A DNA stretch of 64,000 nucleotides from UBA7434 sp042090785 (GTDB taxonomy: Bacteria; Pseudomonadota; Gammaproteobacteria; Pseudomonadales; UBA7434), in contig JBELIP010000001.1 in assembly GCA_042090785.1 (NCBI GenBank), forward strand, positions 384,773 to 448,772, in the 5' to 3' direction. Shown piece by piece: positions 53,309 through 62,226 of this stretch (within the stretch, counting starts at the first letter, position 1; every line of letters starts with the position of its first letter). The position numbers and the translations under genes are program-made. The notes under the pieces were generated by a model that saw only the letters and a list, made by a program, of their open reading frames with translations, searched no databases and was not told the origin of the DNA.

Positions 53309-54703
53309 TTGTTTTTTGATCGTCCCGACGCGGGTGAACGCGCGCTGCTTGTTCATTGTGATTTCTTTTTTGCTCCGAATCATTCGGCGACAGCCGTGAG
53401 CCAACAAACAGCCGTGAGCCAACAAACAGCCGAAACCGATTCCACAGAACCCAACGATGACAGCAGCATCGACCCACTTATTGAATACGCACCCTGCGTT
53501 AACGAGTTCTTCGACCTAGCCCGTTCCGCTGGCGTTGACCCCATTAACTTAGTGACTGCGCGTCGTAAAAAACCAACGCCCAAATTTTTTATTGGCAAAG
53601 GCAAAGTCGAAGAGATTAAAGGCTTAGTCGAACAGCATAAAATTGATGTCGTCATGTTCAACCATGCGTTAAGCCCTTCACAAGAGCGCAACCTAGAGCA
53701 AGAGCTGTGTTGCAAAGTGTTAGATCGCACCGGTTTAATACTCGATATTTTTGCCCAGCGGGCACGCAGTCACGCGGGTAAATTACAGGTTGAATTAGCC
53801 CAGTTAAAACATATTTCCACGCGTTTAGTCCGTGGCTGGACTCACCTTGAGCGCCAAAAGGGCGGTATTGGTTTGCGTGGTCCGGGTGAATCTCAATTAG
53901 AGACTGATCGACGTTTACTTCGTGAGCGTATTAAATGGATAACAGGCCGTCTAACCAAGGTTAACTCGCAGCGCCAGCAGGGACGTCGAGCGCGTAAACG
54001 TGCCGAACTGCCCACAATAGCGCTGGTCGGCTATACCAATGCCGGCAAATCGACGTTATTTAATCGCGTATCCGAAGCCACGGTTTATGCAGCCGACCAG
54101 CTGTTTGCCACGCTTGATCCCACATTACGATCGGTTGAGCTGCCTCGTTTAGGCAAAATTATCTTGGCTGATACCGTAGGCTTTGTGCGCCATTTACCGC
54201 ATCAGCTGGTCGCGGCTTTTAAAGCCACCCTAGAAGAAGCAGCCGAAGCCGATTTGTTGCTGCATGTTATCGATGCCTCGGCGGAGGAAGTTGACGAAAA
54301 TATTCGCGCTGTTGAAGAAGTCTTGGCCGAGATTGGCGCTGCTGAAATACCGGTATTGCATGTCATGAACAAGATTGACTGCCTGCCCGCTGTGCAGCCT
54401 CATATTGATAAAGCCGGCCAAACAGACGAAGACTTACCCTATCGGGTTTGGTTATCGGCCCAAAGTGGTGAAGGCACTGACGGATTAGTCGCGGCCTTGG
54501 CCGAGTTATTGGGAGGCACATTTTGGCGAGGGACCCTGTGTTTAGCGCCATCTGAGAGCAAATTGCGCTCGCGATTGTATTCAGTCGGCGCCGTGACGGC
54601 AGAAACTGTCTCTGAACAGGGCGAATATCAGCTAGATTTATGCTTTCCACGCGATGATTTAGCCCGCTTAATGGCCTCGGCAAATGTGCCATTACCCGAA
54701 TGA
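53309..54703 (+). CDS. hflX: ribosome-associated GTPase HflX
   Basis: A 464-residue GTPase that splits or rescues stalled 70S ribosomes. The start is TTG at 53309, giving FFDRPDAGERALLVHCDF, which aligns with the E. coli N-terminus FDRYDAGEQAVLVH; AAGAGG lies upstream. The HflX domain contains FIGKGKVEEI and GPGESQLETDRRLLRERI. The G domain shows GYTNAGKSTLFN, DTVGF and NKID. Residues about 32-45 carry a TAVSQQ duplication encoded by an 18-bp tandem repeat. It is about 40 residues longer than E. coli HflX. Confidence 0.95.
   Translation: MFFDRPDAGERALLVHCDFFFAPNHSATAVSQQTAVSQQTAETDSTEPNDDSSIDPLIEYAPCVNEFFDLARSAGVDPINLVTARRKKPTPKFFIGKGKVEEIKGLVEQHKIDVVMFNHALSPSQERNLEQELCCKVLDRTGLILDIFAQRARSHAGKLQVELAQLKHISTRLVRGWTHLERQKGGIGLRGPGESQLETDRRLLRERIKWITGRLTKVNSQRQQGRRARKRAELPTIALVGYTNAGKSTLFNRVSEATVYAADQLFATLDPTLRSVELPRLGKIILADTVGFVRHLPHQLVAAFKATLEEAAEADLLLHVIDASAEEVDENIRAVEEVLAEIGAAEIPVLHVMNKIDCLPAVQPHIDKAGQTDEDLPYRVWLSAQSGEGTDGLVAALAELLGGTFWRGTLCLAPSESKLRSRLYSVGAVTAETVSEQGEYQLDLCFPRDDLARLMASANVPLPE
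53393..53434 (+). repeat. 18-bp tandem repeat in hflX
   Basis: The unit ACAGCCGTGAGCCAACAA occurs twice in tandem, with the first third of a third copy (ACAGCC). It adds whole codons (TAVSQQ) and keeps the frame. Confidence 0.85.
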
Positions 54704-54957
54704 TTTAAAAACGGTAAATAAAGTCGGTACTAATTCCGTTAGAGGCGATCATATTTACCGCTGCTTAACCAAGACAGCTTATTTTTTTGCTACAATCACC
54801 TGGCTTTATATCGATAATGGTAGCGACACATTTGTTGAAGCTATTAACGGTATAAGAGCCGGATTCTCGGGGGGCTGCCGCGAGTGAGTTATCGATTAGA
54901 TAACACTCACTGCAGCACCTATTAATGTAATAGAACCACTAATATCAGGAGTCAGTA

Positions 54958-56142
54958 ATGGCTTGGAATGAACCGGGTAACAGCTCGGATAAAAATGGCG
55001 GTCGTAAAGACGGCAATAGAGATAGAGACCCGTGGAGCCAGCAGGATCAAGGGCCACCCGATTTAGACGAAGCACTAAACAAACTTAAAGCACAGCTTGG
55101 CAGCCTTTTTGGTGGTTCAGGCGGCTCAGGCGGTGGGCAACGTTCAGGATCAGGAGGCAGTATGCCTAAAGGACTCATTGGTGTCGTCATCGTTGCATTG
55201 GTTGCTGTTTGGGCCTTTGCTGGTTTTTATCAGGTCAATGAAAAAGAGCGAGCGGTTATTTTAAGGCTCGGCGAGTTTCATGAAACCGTTGGGCCGGGCT
55301 TGCACTGGAACCCATTATTTATTGATCAACGTTATACCGTATTGGTTACCCAAGAGCAGGATTATCATGCGCGCGGCTTAATGCTCACTAAGGATGAGAA
55401 TATTGTAGAAGTGCCGATTTCGGTGCAATACACCATCCCAGAGCCAAAGAAATTTATTCTAAACGTTCGTGATCCTATTACGAGCTTACACCATGCAACG
55501 GATAGCGCTATTCGTCATGTTGTGGGCAGTACAAAGTCGAGTGATGTTCTGTCAGAAGGCCGTCAGGCGATGGCTCAAGAAACCAAAGAGCGTTTGCAAA
55601 GATACTTAGACAGTTATGAAACCGGTATTGCCATAACGTTGGTAAACATCTTAAAAGCCGAGCCACCCAAAGCGGTTAAATCAGCTTTTGATGATGTTAT
55701 TTCGGCGAAAGAAGATAAAGACCGTTTTGTTAACGAAGCAAAAACCTATGCCAACGGTATTGTGCCGGAAGCACGTGGTAAAGCGCAGCGCATCATGCAA
55801 GAGGCGATTGGTTACCGCGAGCGCTTAGTGGCCGAAGCTGATGGTGAAGCCGACCGTTTTGAAAAACTCTATGCTGAGTATCGCAAAGCCCCCGAAGTGA
55901 CTCGTGAGCGTTTGTATTTAAACTCAGTAGAAAAAGTCATGAGCAATGTATCCAAAGTACTTGTAGATGTAGAAGGCGGCAACAACATGTTGTATTTGCC
56001 ACTGGATAAAATTGTTTCGCAAGCGCCGGCAGCATCGGCTAATAATTCTCGACAAACCGATATGGTTAGTCAAGTTGCCAATGAAGTAATAGAGCGTTTA
56101 CGCCAAGAACAAATACGCGCTAGACGATCGGAGACACGCTAA
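54958..56142 (+). CDS. hflK: FtsH protease activity modulator HflK
   Basis: A 394-residue SPFH-family membrane protein that with HflC forms a cage around the FtsH protease. A Gly/Asp/Ser-rich cytoplasmic N-terminus (1-70) precedes one membrane span (about 72-92). The band-7/SPFH domain starts at VNEKERAVILRLGEF, and a coiled coil follows (about 260-340). The C-terminus ends in an Arg-rich stretch. An imperfect dyad (54883-54911) lies 47 bp upstream of the start. Its stop overlaps the hflC ATG by one base. Confidence 0.96.
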   Translation: MAWNEPGNSSDKNGGRKDGNRDRDPWSQQDQGPPDLDEALNKLKAQLGSLFGGSGGSGGGQRSGSGGSMPKGLIGVVIVALVAVWAFAGFYQVNEKERAVILRLGEFHETVGPGLHWNPLFIDQRYTVLVTQEQDYHARGLMLTKDENIVEVPISVQYTIPEPKKFILNVRDPITSLHHATDSAIRHVVGSTKSSDVLSEGRQAMAQETKERLQRYLDSYETGIAITLVNILKAEPPKAVKSAFDDVISAKEDKDRFVNEAKTYANGIVPEARGKAQRIMQEAIGYRERLVAEADGEADRFEKLYAEYRKAPEVTRERLYLNSVEKVMSNVSKVLVDVEGGNNMLYLPLDKIVSQAPAASANNSRQTDMVSQVANEVIERLRQEQIRARRSETR

Positions 56143-57014
56143 TGTCAAATAGATTACCTGTATTAATTCTTATTGTTGCCTTATTCATGTTGGTAGCTTC
56201 AAGTGTCTTTTATCGCGTTATGGAAGTTGAAACTGCTGTTAAATTACGTTTTGGCCAATTGGTTGAATCTAATATACAGCCTGGTTTACATATTAAAATT
56301 CCATTTGCCGATGAGATTCGCAAAGTCGATGCACGCTTGCTAACACTCGATGCGCGCCCCGAAAGCTTTTATACGCTAGAGAAAAAACGATTAGAAGTAG
56401 ACTCATTTATTAAATGGCGTGTTATTGATGTGAGCAAATATTACCGAGCCACTAACGGTGATGAAGAGCGAGCAAAAGTATTATTAGCTAACCGTGTAAA
56501 CAATAACTTGCGTGACGAAATTGGTATAAGAACCTTGCACGAAGTCGTAGCGGGTGAGCGTGACCAAATGATGGCAACCTTAACTAAAGGTTTACACGAA
56601 GCGACCATTGTTGATTTTGGTATCGAAATTATTGATGTGCGTGTTAAGCGAATTGATTTTCCACAAGAAGTCAGCTCAGCGGTATTTAACCGTATGCGTG
56701 CTGACCGTGAAAAAGAAGCGCAGCAATATCGCTCGGAAGGTTTAGAGTTGGCCGAAAAAATACGCGCTGATGCTGATAGAGAAAAAGTGGTTATCGAAGC
56801 CGATGCCTATCGTCAAGCAGAACAAACGCGTGGTGATGGTGATGCAAAAGCAGCAGCAGTTTATGCTGCGGCATACAATAAAGATAAAGAGTTCTATGCT
56901 TTCTCTCGTCGTTTAAAGGCCTATGAAGCATCGTTTTCAAATAAAGGCGATGTACTGTTAGTTGATCCAGATAGCGATTACTTCCGCTACCTGAATAGCG
57001 TTAACGGTAAATAA
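56142..57014 (+). CDS. hflC: FtsH protease modulator HflC
   Basis: A 290-residue SPFH partner of HflK. An N-terminal membrane span (about 5-24) leads into the band-7 domain VMEVETAVKLRFGQLV, with RLLTLDARPESFYTLEKKRLEVDSFIKWRV in the family pattern. A coiled coil (about 185-245) contains RADREKEAQQYRSEGLE. Length matches E. coli HflC (334) minus a shorter insertion. It is translationally coupled to hflK and followed by a strong terminator. Confidence 0.96.
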   Translation: MSNRLPVLILIVALFMLVASSVFYRVMEVETAVKLRFGQLVESNIQPGLHIKIPFADEIRKVDARLLTLDARPESFYTLEKKRLEVDSFIKWRVIDVSKYYRATNGDEERAKVLLANRVNNNLRDEIGIRTLHEVVAGERDQMMATLTKGLHEATIVDFGIEIIDVRVKRIDFPQEVSSAVFNRMRADREKEAQQYRSEGLELAEKIRADADREKVVIEADAYRQAEQTRGDGDAKAAAVYAAAYNKDKEFYAFSRRLKAYEASFSNKGDVLLVDPDSDYFRYLNSVNGK

Positions 57015-57037
57015 AACGGCTTAATACCTCACCGGTG

Positions 57038-57073
57038 AGCCGGGATGGCAGAAGCTGCCTACCCGGCTTTTTT
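57038..57073 (+). terminator. Rho-independent terminator of hflKC
   Basis: AGCCGGG and CCCGGCT pair, with an inner GGCAG-AAG-CTGCC stem, followed by T6. The inner and outer stems make one long hairpin. Confidence 0.93.
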
Positions 57074-57123
57074 GTGTTCAGAGCGAAACGCGTGCAGAAT
57101 CCATAAAAGTAGAGTTAACAAAC

Positions 57124-57309
57124 ATGTGGCAAGAATTGATTGTAGCGGCTTGTTTAGTGTTGGTCCTTGAGGGGATGCTACCGTTTATTGCGCCGCAGAA
57201 GTGGCGAGCGATGTTAGTAAACATACTCACGCTAAGTGATAGCACGATTCGTCGTATCGGTTTAGCGAGCATGATAACGGGTGTTATTCTGCTCTATATT
57301 TTAAATTAG
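57124..57309 (+). CDS. yjeT: DUF2065 domain-containing protein (YjeT family)
   Basis: A 61-residue membrane protein with two hydrophobic segments (about 5-22 and 44-60). The linking region reads GMLPFIAPQKWRAMLVNI, the DUF2065 signature. The family has no known function and is nearly always between hflC and hisZ/purA, as here. Confidence 0.9.
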   Translation: MWQELIVAACLVLVLEGMLPFIAPQKWRAMLVNILTLSDSTIRRIGLASMITGVILLYILN

Positions 57310-57345
57310 CGGTTATAAAAATGGTTATCAAAGCAGGTGTCTCAC

Positions 57346-58602
57346 ATGACTAGTGTCGATCGCTGGATGCTTCCTGAAGGTGTAGATGAATTGCTTCCCG
57401 AGCGGGCAGCGGTTGCGGAACAAATACGCCGTAATATTCTGGATCTATTTAACAGCTGGGGTTACCAGTTGGTTGTGCCGCCGTTAATTGAGTTTACCGA
57501 CTCACTGTTAATTGGTATGGGTAAAGATGTTGAAACCCAAAGCTTTCGCCTAACAGATCAAATAAGTGGCAAGAGTATGGCGGTGCGTGCGGATATAACA
57601 CCGCAGACGGCTAGAATCGATGCACACAGTTTAAAGATCGAAGGCGTTCGTCGCCTTTGTTATGCGGGCAGCGTATTACACACGCGACCTAAGACATTAA
57701 TGGCATCACGATGTCCGATGCAGGTTGGCGCAGAATTATATGGTGCGCCATCGATCTCGGCAGATATCGAAGTAATATCGCTATTGCTTGAAACCTTGCA
57801 AGTGATTGATGGTGCGTTTGCCTCGGCCAATGGCAGTGCGGGCAAAGGACTTTGTAAGCTCACGTTGGATTTAGGTCACGTATCTATTTACAACGCAGTG
57901 CGCGAAGCAATACAGCAAGCGGTGCCGACATTAGATCAAGATGATTTGGCGTTAATTTTTGATGCGATACAGCGTAAATCGCTGCCTGATTTAAAATGCT
58001 TATTGCCGAATTTATTAGCCGGACATGCAATAACAGAAACACTGTACCAGTTACCGAATTTATGTGGCGGTGCTGAAGTGTTAGGTCAAGCTAAAGAATT
58101 ACTGGGCTCTCTAGGCCAGGGTGTTGTTGATGCGATTGATCAACTTACCCAGGTGGCTGAGGTTGTCGCGCAGCGTTTTACCGAGGTTGAAATTTATTTT
58201 GATCTGGCAGAAATTCGTGGCTATGAATACCACACAGGTTTAGTTTTTGCGGCCTATGCCGACGGTCATGGTTTAGCGTTAGCTAATGGTGGTCGCTATG
58301 ACAATATCGGCAAAGTGTTTGGTTCAGAGCGATCGGCGACAGGTTTTAACACTGATATAAAAGCGTTAATCGACTTTTTAGGGAGTCGTGCAATTATAGC
58401 GGGCCAGCAAGCCAGTGCGGCGCGTGAAATTATTGCGGCGCCGAGTGATTGTAGTGGTGCGCAAGCATCATTGTGGCAAGCTGTCAGCCAGCTTAGAAGC
58501 GCTGGCCAAGTCGTTATTTTTAATGGCGAAGAAGGCACAGAAAAACCCACCAGCTTGTTGGTGCAAAAATCAGGTGATTGGGTTGTAGAAAAAATTAAGT
58601 GA
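57346..58602 (+). CDS. hisZ: ATP phosphoribosyltransferase regulatory subunit HisZ
   Basis: A 418-residue histidyl-tRNA-synthetase-like protein that activates the short form of HisG in histidine synthesis. It shows MLPEGVDELLPERAAVAEQI, FNSWGYQLVVPPLIEF, RADITPQTARIDAH and the C-terminal YEYHTGLVFAAYADG and LANGGRYDN. It lacks the anticodon-binding domain of true HisRS. I chose the ATG at 57346, 8 bp after AGG, over the GTG at 57337. Its place between the DUF2065 gene and purA is conserved in Pseudomonas. A short-form HisG elsewhere is implied. Confidence 0.94.
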   Translation: MTSVDRWMLPEGVDELLPERAAVAEQIRRNILDLFNSWGYQLVVPPLIEFTDSLLIGMGKDVETQSFRLTDQISGKSMAVRADITPQTARIDAHSLKIEGVRRLCYAGSVLHTRPKTLMASRCPMQVGAELYGAPSISADIEVISLLLETLQVIDGAFASANGSAGKGLCKLTLDLGHVSIYNAVREAIQQAVPTLDQDDLALIFDAIQRKSLPDLKCLLPNLLAGHAITETLYQLPNLCGGAEVLGQAKELLGSLGQGVVDAIDQLTQVAEVVAQRFTEVEIYFDLAEIRGYEYHTGLVFAAYADGHGLALANGGRYDNIGKVFGSERSATGFNTDIKALIDFLGSRAIIAGQQASAAREIIAAPSDCSGAQASLWQAVSQLRSAGQVVIFNGEEGTEKPTSLLVQKSGDWVVEKIK

Positions 58603-58677
58603 TTGCTTATGGCCAAATGGCTTAGCAGTTTGAGAATAAATTTTTATGATAAATAAAGTGGTTGAGTAAAAAAAAGT

Positions 58678-59979
58678 ATGAATAAAAATATTGTTGTCCT
58701 CGGCACACAATGGGGCGATGAAGGTAAAGGAAAGATCGTCGACTTGCTAACAGCTAAAGCAGATGCCGTGGTGCGCTTTCAGGGCGGTCATAATGCGGGT
58801 CATACATTGGTTATCAATGGCGAAAAAACCGTATTGCATTTAATTCCCTCTGGCATTTTACATGAAGGCGTGACCTGTCTTATCGGTAACGGCGTTGTAC
58901 TAAGCCCAGAAGCGCTGCTTAAAGAGATGGATGAGCTAAAAACGCAGGGCGTTAATGTTGCGGAAAAATTATTATTAAGTACCTCGTGTCCTTTAATTCT
59001 TCCTTACCATATTGCATTAGATCAGGCGCGTGAAATCGCTCGTGGCAATGCCAAAATTGGTACGACCGGTCGTGGCATTGGCCCAGCTTATGAAGATAAG
59101 GTTGCGCGTCGCGGACTACGTTTAGGTGATCTTAGAAACCCTGAAAAGTTTGCTGAGAAAGTGCGTGAAGTTATGGATCTGCATAACTTTACCTTAACGG
59201 AATACTATAAAGTTGACGCTGTTGATGTACAGAAAACCATTGATGATGCATTAGCCCTCGTGCCGATTTTGTCGCCGATGATGGCTGATGTGGTTGAGAC
59301 TTTGCATGACTATCGTCGTGCGGGTAAATCTGTTTTATTTGAAGGCGCACAAGGTTCGTTGTTAGATATTGACCACGGTACTTATCCTTATGTGACATCG
59401 TCGAATACTACAGCGGGTGGCGCACCCTCGGGCAGTGGTGTTGGCCCATTGTATTTGGATTATGTTTTAGGTATCACTAAAGCGTATACCACGCGTGTTG
59501 GCTCGGGTCCTTTCCCTACCGAATTGCATGATGATGTCGGTGAGCATCTTGGCATTAAAGGTAATGAAATAGGTGCAACAACTGGGCGCTCGCGTCGTTG
59601 CGGCTGGTTTGATGCGATGGCAGTTAGACGCGCTGTGCAAATTAATAGTGTGTCGGGTATCTGCTTAACTAAGCTTGATGTATTGGATGGCTTAGAGACG
59701 GTTAAAATTTGTATTGGCTATCAAGATGCGCAGGGTAATGCATTGCCGTTAGAAATTGACAGTGATTACTTTGAAAAATTGATGCCGGTTTATGAAGAAA
59801 TGCCAGGCTGGACAACATCGACAGCGGGTGCACAATCGTTTGATGATTTACCGATTGAAGCGAAAAACTATATTCAACGTTTAGAAGTATTGATTGAAAC
59901 CCGTGTTGATATCGTATCAACAGGGCCAGATCGCAATGAAACGATTGTACTCAACGAATTGATTTCAGAATCAATCTAG
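58678..59979 (+). CDS. purA: adenylosuccinate synthetase
   Basis: A 433-residue enzyme that commits IMP to AMP synthesis using GTP and aspartate. The P-loop GTQWGDEGKGKIVD carries the catalytic Asp, and VRFQGGHNAGHT has the catalytic His. GTTGRGIGPAYEDK, FEGAQGSLLDIDHGTYPYVTSSN and TGRSRRCGWFD follow. All are complete and the length equals E. coli PurA (432). The terminator after it ends the hfl-hisZ-purA region. Confidence 0.97.
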   Translation: MNKNIVVLGTQWGDEGKGKIVDLLTAKADAVVRFQGGHNAGHTLVINGEKTVLHLIPSGILHEGVTCLIGNGVVLSPEALLKEMDELKTQGVNVAEKLLLSTSCPLILPYHIALDQAREIARGNAKIGTTGRGIGPAYEDKVARRGLRLGDLRNPEKFAEKVREVMDLHNFTLTEYYKVDAVDVQKTIDDALALVPILSPMMADVVETLHDYRRAGKSVLFEGAQGSLLDIDHGTYPYVTSSNTTAGGAPSGSGVGPLYLDYVLGITKAYTTRVGSGPFPTELHDDVGEHLGIKGNEIGATTGRSRRCGWFDAMAVRRAVQINSVSGICLTKLDVLDGLETVKICIGYQDAQGNALPLEIDSDYFEKLMPVYEEMPGWTTSTAGAQSFDDLPIEAKNYIQRLEVLIETRVDIVSTGPDRNETIVLNELISESI

Positions 59980-60023
59980 GGTGTTTTTACTATAAGCTGA
60001 TTTGAGTGTCATTCGAAATAATT

Positions 60024-60062
60024 AACGGGCCAGTTATTTTTATAAATTGGCCCGTTTTTTTA
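60024..60062. terminator. Rho-independent terminator of purA
   Basis: AACGGGCCAGTT and AATTGGCCCGTT pair over 12 positions (one mismatch) with a T7 tail on the plus strand. Confidence 0.9.
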
Positions 60063-60101
60063 TGGGTGGCGAAGTAATCAATTTAATTCCGTTGTTATCC
60101 G

Positions 60102-61532
60102 TTATAGTTCATTAATGCACTTTTTTCTACGAGATAGATTAACAATAAAAATCATTGAGGCAAGTGCGAACAAGTAAAGCGGATGATTAAACGGTACGTT
60201 AAAGATAGTTTCAGGCGGTAGCGTTCCATCGGCAACAAAAACAAAGTCGCTCAGTATAATCTCATATTCTTGGCCATCACTTGGCGGCCCATAGAGTTGC
60301 CATAAATTTAAATGCATTCTGGCAACTTCTTCACGCGGGATGTGTGGGCCGGTATAAGTCCACTGGTGGATCATGTTCGCTTCGGATTCACTCAATGCAT
60401 CGCCACGCCAAGCTCTAAATATAATGCGATCACTCAACCATTCATAAGCAAAAGTAGTGAGTTGCTCAGGGTCGCCGGTATAGGGGAGATCAAATTTTTC
60501 GGCGATATAATCCTGCCAAGGCTGAACAATAAAATGAGCGGGATCTCTACTTGGGTCACCCCAGCGTGAAATTTCCATATCCATTTCATTATGTAAGTTC
60601 CACGGGTTTCTATCATTATAGCAAAATGGGTACTGCCAGTGAAAAAAACCAAAGACGACATTGGGTGCCCAGTTATCGAGACGGCCAACGACAGTTAAGC
60701 GATAGTCGCCATACCCCATAATCTCTTCTGCAGCGATTTCGCTGCTTGACCAAAATTGTCCTCTATTTTTAATGGTCATGTGCAGCCGATCATTTTCGTC
60801 AACCCAGACTTGGTCGCTAGTATCAAAAAAATGATTAGGGCCGGGGCCATAATAACCGCTGCCTTTAACGCGCCAACTATAGTCACCTAAGTTCACCGTT
60901 CTACCGCTGGGAAAATCACCCCACTGTATATCGGCCAATTGTGTACCTGTCGTTTCTACAAAAGAAACTGAATCAATAATAACTGCGCCAGTCTCGTTGC
61001 TTGGGGTTTGCAATATGCCAATAAGAATATGAGTTGATGCGGTATTCGCGGGAGCAGAATCAGACGTAACGGAAACTGCATGAAGAGTATCGGTTGCCGT
61101 ACTGGCGGTTGCTATATCAGTCGTTGTAAAGCTAATAAGGTTGTTTTCACTGTCACGCCATTCAATATTAACAATAGCTTTCATACTGTCAGTGATTGGA
61201 TTAGTGCTGGTGTGTCCTACGGTGAGGTCAGCTTGCCAGATGTCGCCTTCGCTCGCAGTTTGTTTTTGCCATACCGCCGATAAACTCCAGCTCCCTGAGT
61301 TGGTACCACTGAGTTGTGCGGCGCGATTACCATGGTTGGTTAATACGTTAGTTGCCTCTATAACGCCAAATTGATTCCAGCCTTCAAGCGTATTACCACT
61401 GCCTACCTCAAAACTGGGGTTAGCGATTTGTATTAGGTTGCATTGAGCAAGGGCATGCAGCGCATTGGTTGACAATATAAGAAACATTAATAAGCGTAGT
61501 GTTTTGCATTTAAAACAATAATATAAAATCAT
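60102..61532 (-). CDS. secreted GH16-family glycoside hydrolase with N-terminal carbohydrate-binding-like domain and C-terminal anchor
   Basis: A 476-residue exported protein. A signal peptide (to about residue 29, HALAQ) leads into a jelly-roll domain resembling CBM4/9 (about 33-195; IANPSFEVGSGNTLEGW and AVIIDSVSFVE). The GH16-like catalytic domain (about 205-440) has NEMDMEISRWGD; Glu316, Asp318 and Glu320 fit the E-x-D-x-E catalytic triad. The family cuts beta-glucans, laminarin, agar or carrageenan; which one is not clear. The C-terminus is one hydrophobic span followed by SRRKK, like a sorting signal or anchor. It borders an exopolysaccharide region and might process that polymer. Confidence 0.8.
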   Translation of the reverse strand: MILYYCFKCKTLRLLMFLILSTNALHALAQCNLIQIANPSFEVGSGNTLEGWNQFGVIEATNVLTNHGNRAAQLSGTNSGSWSLSAVWQKQTASEGDIWQADLTVGHTSTNPITDSMKAIVNIEWRDSENNLISFTTTDIATASTATDTLHAVSVTSDSAPANTASTHILIGILQTPSNETGAVIIDSVSFVETTGTQLADIQWGDFPSGRTVNLGDYSWRVKGSGYYGPGPNHFFDTSDQVWVDENDRLHMTIKNRGQFWSSSEIAAEEIMGYGDYRLTVVGRLDNWAPNVVFGFFHWQYPFCYNDRNPWNLHNEMDMEISRWGDPSRDPAHFIVQPWQDYIAEKFDLPYTGDPEQLTTFAYEWLSDRIIFRAWRGDALSESEANMIHQWTYTGPHIPREEVARMHLNLWQLYGPPSDGQEYEIILSDFVFVADGTLPPETIFNVPFNHPLYLFALASMIFIVNLSRRKKCINEL

Positions 61533-61705
61533 TTCACCAGTACTTTTATTTTTAGTATCTATTGGTCGTTTTGTTGAGTGGCCGTTTTTTTAACTCTTTT
61601 AAGTGTCACGCATTCGCTTTTATTCTAATTTAGCGCATTTTTATTGTGATATCTATGTTTGATGTAAGCCATTGAATGCTGTTATTACATAGTGTGAGTA
61701 CATAG

Positions 61706-61978
61706 CACGATTACACAGCCCCATCTGAGCTAGAGCGTAGCGGCGGCACCACAAAAAAAGCCGATAAAAAGCGTATTTATGTGGTTAGGGCCAATGGCAG
61801 TGTGTTTTTGCCTAGCCAGGCTCGATGGTTTAGACGTGGCGAAACAGTCATTCAGCCCGGCGACACCGAAGTGGTACCTTTAGATGCCGATAAAATTAAG
61901 GCGTTAACGTTATGGGGCAGCGTGTCAGAAATTGTTTACCGCATGGATTTAGGGGCTGCTGCTGTTGCAAGCGTCTAA
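61706..61978 (+). pseudogene. 3' remnant of a polysaccharide export (SLBB/Wza-type) gene
   Basis: An open stretch of about 90 codons is closed upstream by a TAG at 61703 and ends at TAA. It encodes RIYVVRANGSVFLPSQ, then VIQPGDTEVVPLDADKIKAL and a hydrophobic tail. That pattern, from memory, is the C-terminal end of SLBB-containing polysaccharide-export proteins. Only this end is present and the 170 bp upstream are non-coding, so it is a decayed fragment. Its best internal start is GTG 61781 (65 residues), which would make half a domain. It precedes a Wzi gene, as export proteins do in capsule loci. Confidence 0.62.
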
Positions 61979-62092
61979 TTTATATGCGTTTTTTCTTGGC
62001 CTAACAGGATTAAGCCGGTATAGGTTAAGCTATTTATGCTGGTTATAAAATAACCGCATTAATAAGCTTAGGTGAAAAGCGAATCGGCGAAG

Positions 62093-62123
62093 CCTAGAAC
62101 TTGAACTTGAACCTAAATCTAGC
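62093..62123. repeat. degenerate TTGAAC repeat, weak copy D of the intergenic family
   Basis: AACTTGAACTTGAACC is a short run of hexamers similar to the arms of copies B and C but without the core. It lies between the export remnant and wzi. Confidence 0.4.
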
Positions 62124-62171
62124 GCTTTAAAAAGGCGCAAGATGCAAAACCACCATAAGTCGTTAATGTTA

Positions 62172-62199
62172 TTGTTACCTTTATGATTTAGAATATAAT
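62172..62199 (+). promoter_or_regulatory. sigma-70 promoter of the wzi-like gene
   Basis: TTGTTA (62172-62177) and a perfect TATAAT (62194-62199) are 16 bp apart. Transcription would start near 62206, about 21 nt before the ATG at 62227. An AAAAGGAATT lies between. Confidence 0.6.
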
Positions 62200-62226
62200 C
62201 AAAAGGAATTAGCAACTTAACATTAA

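Noticed and set aside
61781..61978. A 65-residue intact small gene
   Set aside because: The similarity continues upstream of the GTG to a stop at 61703 and corresponds to the end of a larger export protein, so a remnant is more likely.
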